From: Chamaecyparis obtusa
Lineage: Eukaryota > Streptophyta > Pinopsida > Cupressales > Cupressaceae
NCBI GenBank assembly: GCA_027943335.1
Contig: BSBK01006431.1
Span: 606,001 to 670,000, forward strand
DNA length: 64,000 nt
Direction of reading: 5' to 3'
The notes under the pieces were generated by a model. That model saw only the letters and a list, made by a program, of their open reading frames with translations. It was not told the DNA's origin and ran no database searches. Position 1 is the stretch's first letter. Every line of letters begins with the position of its first letter. The translations under genes and the position numbers were made by a program. Of the stretch, positions 1-11,960 are shown one piece after another.

Positions 1-34
1 GTGGGGTATTGCTATGAGGAATCTCCATAGTTGG

Positions 35-1582
35 CTAGGGATTTAGGGGGGGAGTGGCACCAGTCCTGTGTGAGCTTAGGTGATCATCAGAAGAGCCCTC
101 AATCGACTTAGTGGTAGAGGAGTCATTTTCCAAAAGGGACTTCTTCTTTGAAGCTGTTTCCTTGATTCTAGTTTTGTATTTCTCCTTAGCAATTCTATGA
201 GAATGGCGGATAGAGCCCCACAAATCCACTTCCAACTTGACTTAGCTTTCCAGATTCCTCCATTTTTTGGGCTTCCTTTTAGTCTCAGGGGTATTATCAA
301 TCTCCTTCATTTCCTTAGCTTCCAAGGACTCTGAGACATGGGACTCATCAAGGTCCTCCACCCTTTTAAAAGGGTTTTTCACACATCTCTTGCATCTTTT
401 ACCTTCTTTAGGGACAAGGTCTCTTTCCAGGATCTCCTGGAGAGATTGGGAGGGGGATTGAGTGGGATTGTTGGCTTTTGAAGGGGACTCTTTCCGGGTG
501 ACCTCTTGGATGAAAGGGGGTGGTTGGGGCAGAGGGAAGATGGCCTTATGGAAGTTATAAAGACAAAACAAGAGGCCCTAGTGGAGAATGGGGATTGGCT
601 TTTTAGGGTTTTTATTTTTCGTAATACCCAGGATATTGCTTTCAATAGAGTGAAGAACGTAAAATAGAATGGAAATGAGATCCCTATTCCTAATATGATT
701 GAGAAACGAAAAATGGTAATAGTAAAACACTGTAAATTTACATTCCAGGGTGCAATACTTCATAACAATGTGGCACACCTTGGGTCAAAACTCTGGGAGA
801 TCCTCATGATTGAAACCTCCAAACTTCTTCAAAGGTTTCTCCACTGGCATAAAGAATTTGAGGCTGGTGGGGTCTAGCGTCTTGCTGGTTTTTTTATATT
901 TTCTTCCTTCCATAGAGAGCCCTGTCTCCTTAGTGATAACCTCCTCATTAATTTGGAAGTGAATACCCCCAATAGAAACTTTCATGTTGTTCTAGGAGGA
1001 GACGAATTATTTGGATAATTGCTCATCATGGCCCCCCTTCATACGCTCCATGAAATCCTAGATACCGCTTTCTTTATAGTAGTGGGTCACTAGAGGGTTA
1101 GAGGTAAATTCCTCATCAATTTTATTAGGCTCAATGCATAAGATTTTTCCTCCCATATCGATAATCTCCTTATCATGTGCCATATTTTCCTGAGAATTGC
1201 AGGGCCGGGCTTCATAAACCAGAGCATAAAAGAGGTTGTTTTGAGTTAACCATTTTAAGAGGACAATATACACAAAAGGAAGGCCTTGGGTGGTTTTTGG
1301 GGATTCAGGCTCCGTACTATGATATCTATCAGATCTCCAAGTGGAATAATTAGAAGTTACACCAGAGTTGTACTTAGTGTCCTTGTTAACTAGAAAAACT
1401 TGCTGATGCAGACAACTATCTTTACACACGTATTCATGTGAAAGGCAATTATGATCCTTTCTAGAGTTTTGGGCATACTTATTCATAATCACAAAAATCA
1501 TCAATTTACACTGATACGCAATCAAGGTGGGGCCTTTAGCAAAGTTGACAACTTGGCACATTTTAAATATTATTAGTGTCAC
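35..1582 (-). pseudogene. Third coding-like frame downstream of LINE ORF2, family not recognised
   Basis: One minus-strand frame of about 515 codons is open from 1,582 to 35 apart from a handful of stops (TAG at 1,058 and 578, TGA at 785, two more between 985 and 1,058, one near 242). Codons continue in phase across every stop, which is hard to explain by chance. Near 985-785 it reads MKVSIGGIHFQINEEVITKE, then an aromatic/hydrophobic block with FTVFYYYHF near 740, ILH near 580 and a lysine-rich, acidic, low-complexity C-terminal half. I associate this architecture with an unannotated repeat-encoded plant protein family but cannot name it. It begins 8 bp after the ORF2 stop in another frame, so it could be a third ORF of the same LINE, a captured host fragment, or an older element that the LINE abuts. 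No ATG supports a start at 1,582. Confidence 0.55.
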
Positions 1583-1589
1583 TTTTCTC

Positions 1590-4500
1590 CTACCTGATCA
1601 GCTGCTGGGTCTCCCTAGGAAGCTTGTTGATCTCCTCCCAATTATTTAGCCTGGTTTTCTTAAGACCAATAGTAGCCATTAAATCCACCACCATATTTCC
1701 CTCCTTGTAAGTGTGGAAAATAGTCATGCTTTGGTGGTTGTCGAGAAGCTCCTGGATTTCCATAATTATGGTGTTAGCCCGCCATCCCGCATTTTCTCTC
1801 CTTTTGATAGCCTCCACCACCACTTTGGAATCCCCCTCAATTTACAACATCTTGATGTTCATATGAATGGTATATTTAATCCCCCATAACAAAGTCATGC
1901 CTTCAGCTTGATTAACAGTACAATTTTTAAGTGGCCCAGCATAAGCCAAGGGGCAAGTTCCATTGTGGTCTCTTAGCACACCTCGCCCACCCTAGGTGAG
2001 GTTATTTGCTGCCCCATCAAAATTTAATTTGGTCTAGCCAATGGCCAAGGCAACCCATCTAGTAGCATTCCCAGCCATCAACTTGGAGTTGTCAAACTTA
2101 GTGAAGCTGGTCAGTAGGTTCCAATTATCATCCATTTTGATCTCCCAGGTAGAACAGGGTGCCAAGGGGAGTTTCCACTTAGCCTCTCTAGCATTCTCAC
2201 ATAGGAGCTTGGTTCTAAGATAGAGGGAAACCTCATGCGAGGAATTAGACTCCCTAACTATCCTGTTGTTCCTTTCTTTCCAAATAGTCCAGCAGATGTG
2301 TGGAGGCAGAATTTTCCATAGGAGCTAGAGGAGAGAGTGATTGGAGGGAGATTGCTAGTCAGTGAACTGGTGGACATCATTACCCAAAACCCAGGGGATT
2401 CCAAATTTACCGATAACTTCCTGCCAAATGTTAGTGGCGTAATCATAAGGTATGAATAGGTGATTCACTCTTTCCTCATCCTTTTTGCATAGGATGCACC
2501 TGCTGGCCATGGAGAAGCCTCTCTTTATGAGGTTGTCCTGAGTTAAGACTTTACCATGCATAAGGGTCCACCAGAAGAATTTGATTTTTGGCATGAGCTG
2601 TGGAATCCACACCTTTGTCTAGTCCTCCAGATTATTCTCTTCCTTCAGAAGAAGGTTGTAAGATGTCTTGACTGAGAAGGTACCCGCTTGGGTGGGGGCC
2701 CAAATGATGGAATCCTAGGCACCAATTCTTGGGATTATGACATTTCCCAAAATTTCCATGAGCTCATTAGCCAAGTGTTTTAATTTTGTTTTGTCTCTGG
2801 CCATACTAGATATATCTTTCCATTTCCCTCCAACAATGTAGTTAGAAGTTTTGTTGCCAAGGATAGGCCTGAGGTAGTTCATGAGGGGGTTAAATCTACC
2901 ACTAAGGGTAGGGAAGTTTAAAATCCAAGAGTCATTCAAGAATCTAATGGATCTCCCATCTCTGAGTTTCTAAAAAGAACCCTTAGAAAGCAAGGTTTTA
3001 CATTTGTAGATATTCGCCCAAAATTTGGAGCCATTGGGGAGGTCATTATCTTGGTACATCATCCTGTAAGGGTTCCCTTGAAGGTACTTAGATTTCATTA
3101 TCTTGCACTAGTCTGCTTTCCTTTCTATGAGCTTCTAGCCCACTTTCGTGGTGAGGGCTCAATTCATCATGCTAATTCACCTCAGACCCAAACCACCCAG
3201 GCATTTTGGAAGACAAATCATATCCCAATTGACCAGGGACATCCTCTTTTTCTCTTTAGAGCCAGCCCACAAAAAGGTTCTCTATATCTTCTCTAACTTG
3301 TTTGCCATGTTGCTTTTGATCTTGAAGAGGGACAGAAAGTAGACCGGGATCCCCTGGAGAGTAGAAGCCACCAGCTAAAGTTTACTAGTGTTTCTCAGAA
3401 TCTTCCCTTTCCATCCAGCAAGTTTTCTCTAGGTTCTTACCAGGATGGAGTTCTAGAATTCATGAGAAACCTCTTTGACCTTGAGGGGGAGACCTATGTA
3501 GGTAGAGGGGAGTGAAGCTGGCTGACAACCCAAGATTTGAAACACTCTAGTTTGTGTCTCAATAGGAGTATTGAAGAAGATCATTCTGCTTTTTTGATAG
3601 TTAATGCAATGTCCAGAAACCAAGGCATAGTTCTCCAAAAGTTGCTTCCACTGTCTAGCCTCAATCACCGAAGAATACCCAAAGAGGAAAGTATCATCTA
3701 CAAATTTCTCCAACACAACTTGTTGCAGAGTGGAAGTAGGTTTGATACCTTTTATTCTTCCCGTGGCAGAGAGCATAGTCATATTCTTGCTAAGGACTTC
3801 AACCACCATGATAAATAGGTAGGGGGAGAGAGGATCACCCTATCTGAGCCCCTTTTTCAGGTTGAAAGAAACCACCAGGGGTACCATTGACTAAAATAGA
3901 GAAGCTAACAGTTTGTGTACATTCTTGGATGATGTGAATAATCTTCTTATTAAACCCCATCCTAGTAAGGATTTTTTACAGGAAAGACCAATTAACTTTA
4001 TCATAGGCTTTAGAGATATCAAGTTTGAAGGCCATCCCTAGAACATTGCTCCTGTCCATGGAGTGGATGATTTCATGAGTGGAAATGGCTGAAACAAAGC
4101 CTTCCTAGAACAAAACCTTTCTGAATAGTTATGATTAGCTTATCTAGGAGGGGCTTCATTTGGTTGATAAGGATCTTAGTGAGGATCTTATAGAGCGTAT
4201 TGCAAAGACTTATGGGCATGAAGTCCAATGTAGAGGTGCGGTTATCATTATTAGGGACCAGCACAATATGGGTTTTGTTATGCTTCCTTAATAGTCACCC
4301 ATTGTGAAGAAGTATCTGACAAAATGAGTAACATCTAGTCCCATAATATCCCAATATTCCTAAAAGAAGGCCGGGGGGAAGCCATCAGGTCCTAGAGCTT
4401 TATAGGCACCCATAGAAAAGACCACCGCCTTGACCTTCTCATCGGACACACGTTCTATGAGCTAAGTATTATCACTATGAGTAACAACACATTGGATGTG

Positions 4501-5776
4501 ATCCAGAAGTTGATTTTGGGTGTTGACTCGGCACATTGGTCAAGCATTCAAATACAATCCCTTAAAATAGTTAGTCGCAACCTGATTGATTTTTTCCTTC
4601 TCAGTAACATCATTCCCTCCCTCATCCCTAATATTGTTGATGGTGTTTCTTCTTTTGTGGTTGTTGGCAGATCTATGGAAGAAGGCTATGTTTTTGTCTC
4701 CTTCAACAAGCCACTGTATTTTGGATCATTGCTTCCAGTAGATTTCCTCTTTTTTCAGAGTTTCCTGCCATTTGTGTTTAGTCATTTCTTCTTCTACCTG
4801 TAACTAGGGTATGAAATTTATAGTAGCCAACTAGGTTTGGAGGGATTCTAAGGTCTCCATAAGCTCCTTTTTCTTTTTATGTAAATCGCCAAAATTATGT
4901 TTACTTCATCCCTTGACCTCACTTCTGATGATTTCCAATTTTTAGGCAATCTTGAACATGGAAGTGCCTTTGATGTTAGTGGCCCACTAGGATTTCAATT
5001 GGTCTCTAAAAGAGGGATGAGAGCACCACATAATTTCAAACCTGAATGGGGCTGGACCAATCCTAGGGGAGTCCCACCAACAAAGGAGGAGGGAGTTATG
5101 ATTAGAAGTAGTTTTAGGGAGGGAGGACAAAGTGGAGGTCAAGAAGAGATCCTACGAAGAGGTGGCAAGGACACAGTCAAGGCGCACCTAGATGAGGTGG
5201 GGGCCTTTCCTATTGTTGGTCCAGGTGAAGGGGTCTCCCTTCAGATCAATGTCCAAAAGGCCAGTGTAGGACATAAAATCCACTAGGTCCTCCATACTGT
5301 CAAAGTAGTCCATTAAGCCTCTACACTTTTCTGAGGGGTAAAGAGGGGTGTTAAATTCACCAACCACCAAGTAATTAGTAGAAGTGTCCTAGTCTATCCA
5401 ACATGACATGTTATTCCAAATGGAAGCCCTGCTAAACTGGGTATTAGGGGCATAGATATTGAACATCTGCCACACTAGCTATTTTTTGTTGAAAGTAATA
5501 GCAAGAAAGTTTGGGGAGAAGGCAAGTAGTTCACTAGTAACAATATTGGGGTTCCAGAGAGTAGCAATGCTCCCAGAAGCACCAATAGCTTCTGAGTAGA
5601 GAAACTTAGCACCCGGCCAAAGATTGGTAGCTAGGGTGGAAATTTTTTTGAAAGACATCTTAAATTATTGAATGAGAAGAATATCTAGTTTATGAGAAAA
5701 AAAAAATGTAATTTTTAACAACACTTTGCTTGAGGGGGCTATTTAGACCCCTAACATTCCAAGAAAGACAAATCAT
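1590..5776 (-). pseudogene. LINE ORF2: endonuclease, reverse transcriptase, zf-RVT and RNase H
   Basis: The ATG at 5,776 opens with WNVRGLNSP, the usual start of plant LINE endonucleases, 33 bp after the ORF1 stop. Endonuclease spans about 5,776-5,050. Its glutamate motif is hit by a TAA (IQ*FK where family members have IQETK), GDFN reads GEFN (near 5,360) and SDH reads SNH (near 5,115), so three catalytic positions are altered. Reverse transcriptase follows, with GPDGFP near 4,390, LYKILTKILINQMKPLLDKL near 4,190 and the catalytic box FVDDTFLFG near 3,690. The zinc-binding zf-RVT domain (FFWWTLMHGKVLTQDNL, RCILCKKDEERVNHL) lies at 2,612-2,390. RNase H lies at about 2,030-1,600 with FDGAA, QAEGMTLL and IEGDSKVV carrying the D-E-D residues. 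Length is about 1,395 codons, normal for plant ORF2. The frame shifts at least twice, between the endonuclease and RT and within RT, and several TAG/TGA stops occur. Confidence 0.9.
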
Positions 5777-5808
5777 TTATTATTTCTAAAGCTTGTTTCT
5801 TGAGTTTT

Positions 5809-7218
5809 CTACCCACCTACTGCAACATCCCTTGTAGTCCCTCTCGATCTCCTGGTGCAATTTGATGGCCTTCCTCTAGGTGTCTCCACCCCCACATCAA
5901 CCTTCTTGGGCTTGGTTTTCTTTTTTTGTGCTTTCCATTCACCATCATCTTCTTGAACACAATGATCTACATCCAGTGAGCTAGGAGAGGAAGGGCAGTT
6001 CTTTTTCTCCAACTATGGAGGAGGTTTTGTATCAGACTTAGGGGATTTTGGCTCGAGTACAACCACAATGGTAGGTTGGTTTGACATAGTATGGATAATC
6101 TCACTCCTCTCTGGGGTAGCCACCAGGGGGATCTCTAATGGCTCCCCCATTGGAAGGGGTTTTGAAGCTTTGAGTTCAGGGTGGACCACTTCATTCTCTA
6201 GAAGGGATACTATCTCTCCTTCTTCCACCTTTGGGTTTTCCCGCTCTGGGTTTTCTACCACTTCAGCCACCGAGAGTGAGCTGGTCATCTCCTTCTCTTC
6301 TCCTGCTATCAAGGGTGGATCCTCAGAGATTCCCATATCCTTATTTCTATTTTTAGTTCCCAGCAAGGAGGCCTTGCAAGTATCACTAGAATGGACCCTA
6401 GAATTGCATTTTTAGTAGTAGAGAGTGGCATTCTCGTACACTAGAGATTGAGTCCATCTGCCCAGTTTGGATTTCAAAATAACAAAGTTGGGGAGGGTTT
6501 TATTTAGGGTGACATTCACACAGAATATAACAAATACCAGTCTGGATTTAGAGTGGGTTACCTAATCTACTGTGATAAAAGTGCCAAAAGAGTCACCTAT
6601 CCATCTGAACACTTGTTCATCCCAGTATTCAAGAAGAAGACTAGGTATTCATACCCATACTGGGGCTGTTATGGGCAGCTCAGTTTCTAGATTGAACCCG
6701 GGTTTCCATTTTGCCAGGGCAAGGAAGTGTTTTCCATAGACACATGATCCTGATAGGAAAAAGGCTAGGTCCTCCAAAGTAGTGAGCTTGAACAGGAATA
6801 GCCCGCTCGACATAGCAGAGACAAGGACAGATTCCTTAATCTTCCATTGGGTAGCCACCCATTTTCTCACCATTTCAATGGTAGGTCAAAAGTTGAAGAA
6901 TTGACCCACCAGTCCCAACTGAAAATTCACCATAATTCTATTCACCATAGAATTAGGGAGTGAGAGTTCAGTGCCTTCCTCATTCAGAATGAAGTCCACC
7001 AGAAGAGCATCCAAATATTTATGGGCTTCGCCAACAAGAGCACCTTTCCAGCTGGATTTTGGCGGGGATGAAGGGGCATCAGAAGATGAGGATGCCCTAT
7101 AGATTCCCTCCTTTGAATCTTTTGTTGGGTCCATGACAGAGGTATTCTCGGGACCAACATGGGGTCTAGTAAGGGGGCCTACCAGGGGGGAAGATTCTCC
7201 CCTAGGGGAAGCGGGCAT
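5809..7218 (-). pseudogene. LINE ORF1: DUF4283 and zinc-knuckle nucleic-acid-binding protein
   Basis: An ATG at 7,218 starts one frame of about 470 codons that stays in phase to the stop at 5,809. Residues from about 70 to 220 match the plant LINE DUF4283 region (KWVATQWKIK, FFLSGSCVYGKHFLALAKW, IPSLLLEYWDEQVFRWIGDS). A degenerate zinc knuckle follows near 6,400 (KCNSRVHSSDTCK), then an acidic, proline-rich linker and a lysine-rich C-terminus. In the family this protein binds the element RNA and acts with ORF2 in the ribonucleoprotein. In-frame stops include TGA at 6,886 and 6,649 and TAG at 6,013; the two TGA codons sit where arginine (CGA) would fit. The ORF1-ORF2 spacing of about 33 bp is typical of bicistronic LINEs. 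Confidence 0.85.
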
Positions 7219-7335
7219 GGGAGCTTGCAGTTTGAAAATAGAGCTTGGGGAGGAAGTTGCAAAGCTAAAAGTAAGTGTTGAACATTCATAGGAGAGAAAC
7301 TAATTTTTTTTACATGATATGTTAAGGTGATGTAA

Positions 7336-7575
<240 letters not shown>

Positions 7576-8230
7576 AATTTATCACAAAATATAGAAGTTC
7601 ACATTTATACAAACTTGTATTACTTATTCCACTGTGCCATCAACATCCTCTCTTTTATGTAGTGCATATATAATTGTCTTGTGTTCTTCCATAGAAATTG
7701 ACCATAACTCTTTATTAACAAGTTTCCCATGATAGTTTGATATCTTTCTATTTGTTTCCATGACCAAATGCGAGTAATGTATAATCTTCTTATGTGTTCC
7801 ATAGTATTCAAATGTAAGAAAACTATTCTTCCTTGTTAGGTATTTTCATAACCATATGTCAACAACCACCATCGAACCTATAGGATAATGATAGACATCA
7901 TCATCTTCTCTAGGTTCTACTAAATTATGTTTGGTCTCAACACATCTAGCCAAAAAAAATCTATTTCCTCTTCATTATTCTTAGGTGCAATGTTGAAAGA
8001 ACATACACATGTCGTGCAAATACAAATAAAATGGATAATTGACATGTGAAATAAAATTATAGAAAAATAAATTACCATAATAAACTTAGACCAATAATTA
8101 CATTCAAATATAAAGTGATATATTAAAAAAATACAATTACCTTCTTGTACAAGATCTGAAACATGATCATAATCCTCTGATGCAAATAGTTTATCATTTT
8201 ATTCAAGTATCATTTCATATTTCTCATATG
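7576..8230. other. AT-rich spacer with a short coding-like stretch on the minus strand
   Basis: No gene can be supported. On the minus strand, about 7,945-7,620 reads with a single internal stop through protein-like sequence (HYPIGSMVVVDIWL, then NSFLTFEYYGTHKKIIHYSH and KISNYHGKLVNKELWSISME). I do not recognise the family; it may be a fragment of a transposon gene. The remaining bases to 8,230 show no repeat or motif. Confidence 0.25.
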
Positions 8231-8543
8231 TTTGATGATGGTTTATGGATCCCTGATCAAGTATTTGTCAAAACTATTTTCTTGTCAGTCCATCGAGGTC
8301 ATGTTCATGTTAGAGAATCAAAAGAGACTTATCAAAGAAGTTGAGACATTGTCTCATGTGATATTAGAGGAAGTACCCAAGTTGAGTCATAATTTTGTCA
8401 CCTTTTGTGAAGGTTTTAGGATCATTGCAAATGTAATAGCACTATCTAATTGTATGTATTTTCCAAATGCATTGATATCTTTGTATTTATACATGACAAG
8501 GATAAGAAGAGGCATGTCCCTTCATGGGACATGTCTATTAATA

Positions 8544-8754
<211 letters not shown>

Positions 8755-9119
8755 ATAATAAAGTAATATCAATTATTATATATATATTGATATATATAAT
8801 AAATCATTTCTCAAAATAATTATATAGTCAGTATTATTTATTTGACCGATGATCAATACACACATCAACACTCCCTCTTAGCTAGGGAGGATAAATCAAT
8901 CCAATGTCAACACTTAAGGCATTTGACAACATCAATTATATGATGTAAGCAATAAAGGCATCATCCTCATTATGTAATCCATAGAAGCATAGTCTCAATG
9001 TGTAGATTGTCTTCATTGGTGATTCTATCCACAAGTCCTCACATGGATTGCCTCCATTGGTGATTTTATCCACAATTCTTCGAGTGGATTGCCTCCATCG
9101 ATGATTCTATCCATTTGAT

Positions 9120-9570
9120 ATCTTGAGTATTGGCCTATCAGAATGTCAACACATGACATTCACCTAAGTACTCAAGAGTTCATTAAGATATCATCTCATG
9201 ATATCGAGAGAATTGGCCTACTAAATATCAACTCTCAAGATAATCACCAAGTGCTTAGACTAATGGCCTACCAACATCAATTCTCATTATGTCCACCAAG
9301 TACTCAAGAATTCATAAAGATATCATTTCATGATATCGAGAGCATTGGCCTATAGAATATCAACTCTCAAGATATTCACCAACTTCTTAGAGTAATGGCC
9401 TACCAACATCAATTCTCATGATGTCCACCAAGTACTCAAGAGTTCATAAAGATATCATCTCATGATATTGAGAGCATTGGCCTATAGAATATGAAGTCTC
9501 ATGATAAAAACCTAGTGCTCAGAGTAATGGCCTACAAAATATCAAGTCTCATGATATCCACCAAGGACAA
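9120..9570. repeat. 132-bp tandem repeat, about 3.4 copies
   Basis: The phrase AAGTACTCAAGA recurs at 9,166, 9,298 and 9,430, an exact 132-bp spacing. Each unit carries sub-repeats of TCTCATGATAT and TGGCCTA with ATCAA(C/T)TCTCA. Copies are diverged by point changes. There is no coding evidence. Confidence 0.9.
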
Positions 9571-9618
9571 GCAACAAATGTTCATAGGTAATGTGCACTT
9601 ACCATAAGAAAATTCACA

Positions 9619-9790
9619 TCATCTATTATGATCTATTTCAGCCATCACAAGATATCTATCACAATAGAAGATGACATCTATTATGATCAGTTTCAGGTAT
9701 CACAAGATGTCTATCACAATAGAAGATGCCATCTATCATGATCCGTTTCAGCCATCACAAGATGTCTATCACAATATAAGATCAAGTTAT
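9619..9790. repeat. 55-bp tandem repeat, three copies
   Basis: CATCTAT(T/C)ATGATC starts at 9,620, 9,675 and 9,730, an exact 55-bp period. The unit contains TTTCAG(C/G)(C/T)ATCACAAGAT and CTATCACAATA. It lies just after the 132-bp array and is unrelated to it in period. Confidence 0.9.
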
Positions 9791-11044
9791 TATAAGATCA
9801 TCACCTTCCAATAACTTTTCCAAATACAAGTGATAATCATTTGGAAGTCATCACTTCCTCATGATTTGCATAGGGAGAAGGCCCATTAAAAACATTCATG
9901 ATTCATTAGTATAATAATCAATTATATCAAGTTTACCTCAGAAGTGTTTCACCTTTAATAGTGACCTCCCTCTCAATCAATATGATCAAGATTGTCACAA
10001 GTTGATTGAACCATTTTCTACCTCTGAAACACAAGTTTATCAACTTCTTGACCTCTTGAAATATCAGAATCCCTTTTCATCTAGTCTCAATCATCAATTT
10101 GTTTGCAAGCATCAACTTCTTTCTCCCTTGAATTCAATTATCTTGTTCTTTTTTCTTGAAGGTATGTCAGAGAGAGATTACAAATAGCTCACTAAACTAT
10201 CTCAACCAGAAATACCAATGATAGAAGCATACAATATTTTACTAACCAATATTAGAGCACAAATTAAAAAATTAAAAATTATGCGCATTAATAAAATATC
10301 AAATACTTATCTTTTATAAATTTTAAGTATTTCATTCTGTAAGGTGAGCCCATATAGAAAATATCATGAAAATTCACAAAATGATGTCATCATTCCTGAA
10401 CATTACCATAATTCTTTACATGACCTATCTTGAATATCCAAAGGTTCTGTTGGTACTCTCAAATTTGGCTCAAATTTGGAGTGACCAATTCAAAATTTTC
10501 TAAAGGCAAGTGTATGTCCAGTTGAATGGTTGGAAAATTAATGTAAATGTGGAAGACAAATAGAGAAGCCCATGTTGACATATGAAGGAGAGTCTTCTTC
10601 AGAGTTTTAGAACCAAATACCATGGGATACCATAGAATAAATTTTTTGAATCAATGGATTTTGCAAACACAGATTTGCAGAAAAGAAAAACACAGTCATA
10701 TTGCGGGGGGCATAACATTTTATTCAACCGTTGGATCGAGATAATTTTTGGATATGTTGTCAAAAATGTAGTTATCTAAATTCTCACTAGAGAGATTTTA
10801 AACATTCATCTTGGTTCGTGAGATACAGTCGTCTGAGTGTAGAAATGTCAAAACTGCCCATAAATAGTCACAAGCAATTATCCCACATTGCTCCAAATTT
10901 TGAAATTTGAAGTGCTTATATGGAATGCTCTAAACATATGAAATAAATTAAAGTGCTAGAAGCTATTCTTTCCCATGCTTGTGCGTCCACCTCAGTTTTC
11001 ATGCCAGCGGGCCCAGAAGAAATTTTGCAGAAAGGGACACTTGT
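9791..11044. other. AT-rich spacer without genes
   Basis: No gene or known motif is supported. Around 10,735-10,800 a segment with GGATATGTTG and CTCACTAGAGAGATTT resembles the reverse complement of sequence near 13,800-13,860, so it is probably another dispersed repeat. Confidence 0.4.
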
Positions 11045-11960
11045 CAAGAAGTCTCCAAGTCTCATGATCGAGTTAGTCTCCAAGTCTCCAAATGGAGAAG
11101 TCTCACAAAGGAAAAAACTCATTCAGAGACTTAGAGACTTATTCTCCAAGTCTCTAGATGTTTATTCAGAGACCTAGAGACTAAAGGCAGTCTCCAAATC
11201 TCCAAGGCAAAACATGGTCAGCAAATTCATTCAAAGACCTAGAGAGTAAAAGTAGTCTCCAAGTCTCATGATCGACTTAGTCTCCAAGTCTCCAGATGGA
11301 GAAGTCTCACAAAGGAAAAAACTCATTCAAAGACTTAGAGACTTAGTCTCCAAGTCTCCAGATGTTTATTCAGAGACCTAGAGACTAAAGGTAGTCTCCA
11401 AATCTCCAAGGCAAAACATGGTCAGCAAATTCATTCAGAGACCTAGAGAGTAAGAGCAGTCTCCAAGTATCATGATCGAGCAGTCTCCAAGTCTCCAGAT
11501 AATGTTAGTCTCCAAGTCCCCAAATGATTCAGAGACTTAGAGACTTAGTCTCCAAGTCTCTAGATGAAGATTTAGAGACTTAGAGACTAAATGCATTCTC
11601 CAAATCTCATAAGGAAATCATAAAGAAAGGAAATGATTCAGAGACTTAGAGACTTAGTCTCCAAGTCTCCAGATGAAGAAGTCTCACAAAGAAAATAATT
11701 CATTCAGAGACTTAGAGACTTAGTCACGAAGTCTCCAGATAAAGAAGTCTCATAAGGAGAGGAATTCATTCAGAGACTTACAGACTTAGTCTCCAAGTCT
11801 CCAAATGGTTCAGAGACTTAGAGACTTAGTCTCCAAGTCTCCAAATGACAATTCAGAGACCTAGAGGCTAAAGGCATTCTCTAAGTCTCTAAATGAAACC
11901 ATGGTCAAGGAAATGCTTTAGAGACTTAGAGATTCATGTAGTCTCCAGATCTCCAAATGG
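11045..11960. repeat. Palindrome-rich array with a 204-bp higher-order unit
   Basis: About 900 bp are built from two short words and their complements: GAGACTTAGAGACT and AGTCTCCAAGTCTC. Placed back to back they form near-perfect palindromes of about 29 bp, at least seven of them (for example near 11,126, 11,330, 11,532, 11,640, 11,706, 11,777 and 11,814). Above this is a higher-order period: CATGATCGA/CATGATCGAG recurs at 11,063, 11,267 and 11,471, exactly 204 bp apart, with linked GGAGAAGTCTCACAAAGG and CAAAACATGGTCAGC. The right half keeps only shorter units. No protein is encoded. It could be a leader or spacer of a non-autonomous element or a small satellite. Confidence 0.9.

Larger units (their letters stand above)
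1..7320 (-). mobile_element. L1-type LINE retrotransposon, decayed, cut by the window start
   Basis: Reading the minus strand from right to left gives, in order, a DUF4283/zinc-knuckle ORF1, an endonuclease, reverse transcriptase, zf-RVT, RNase H, and a further long coding-like frame that runs off the window. This is the standard layout of plant L1-type LINEs up to the RNase H. The 5' boundary is placed near the (TA)n tract that starts at 7,339; I saw no target duplication because the 3' end is outside the window. No poly(T) on the plus strand, which would mark a poly(A) tail, occurs near 1,560-1,600, so the transcript probably continued leftwards beyond ORF2. All frames carry stops and ORF2 carries frameshifts, so the copy is dead. 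Confidence 0.85.
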
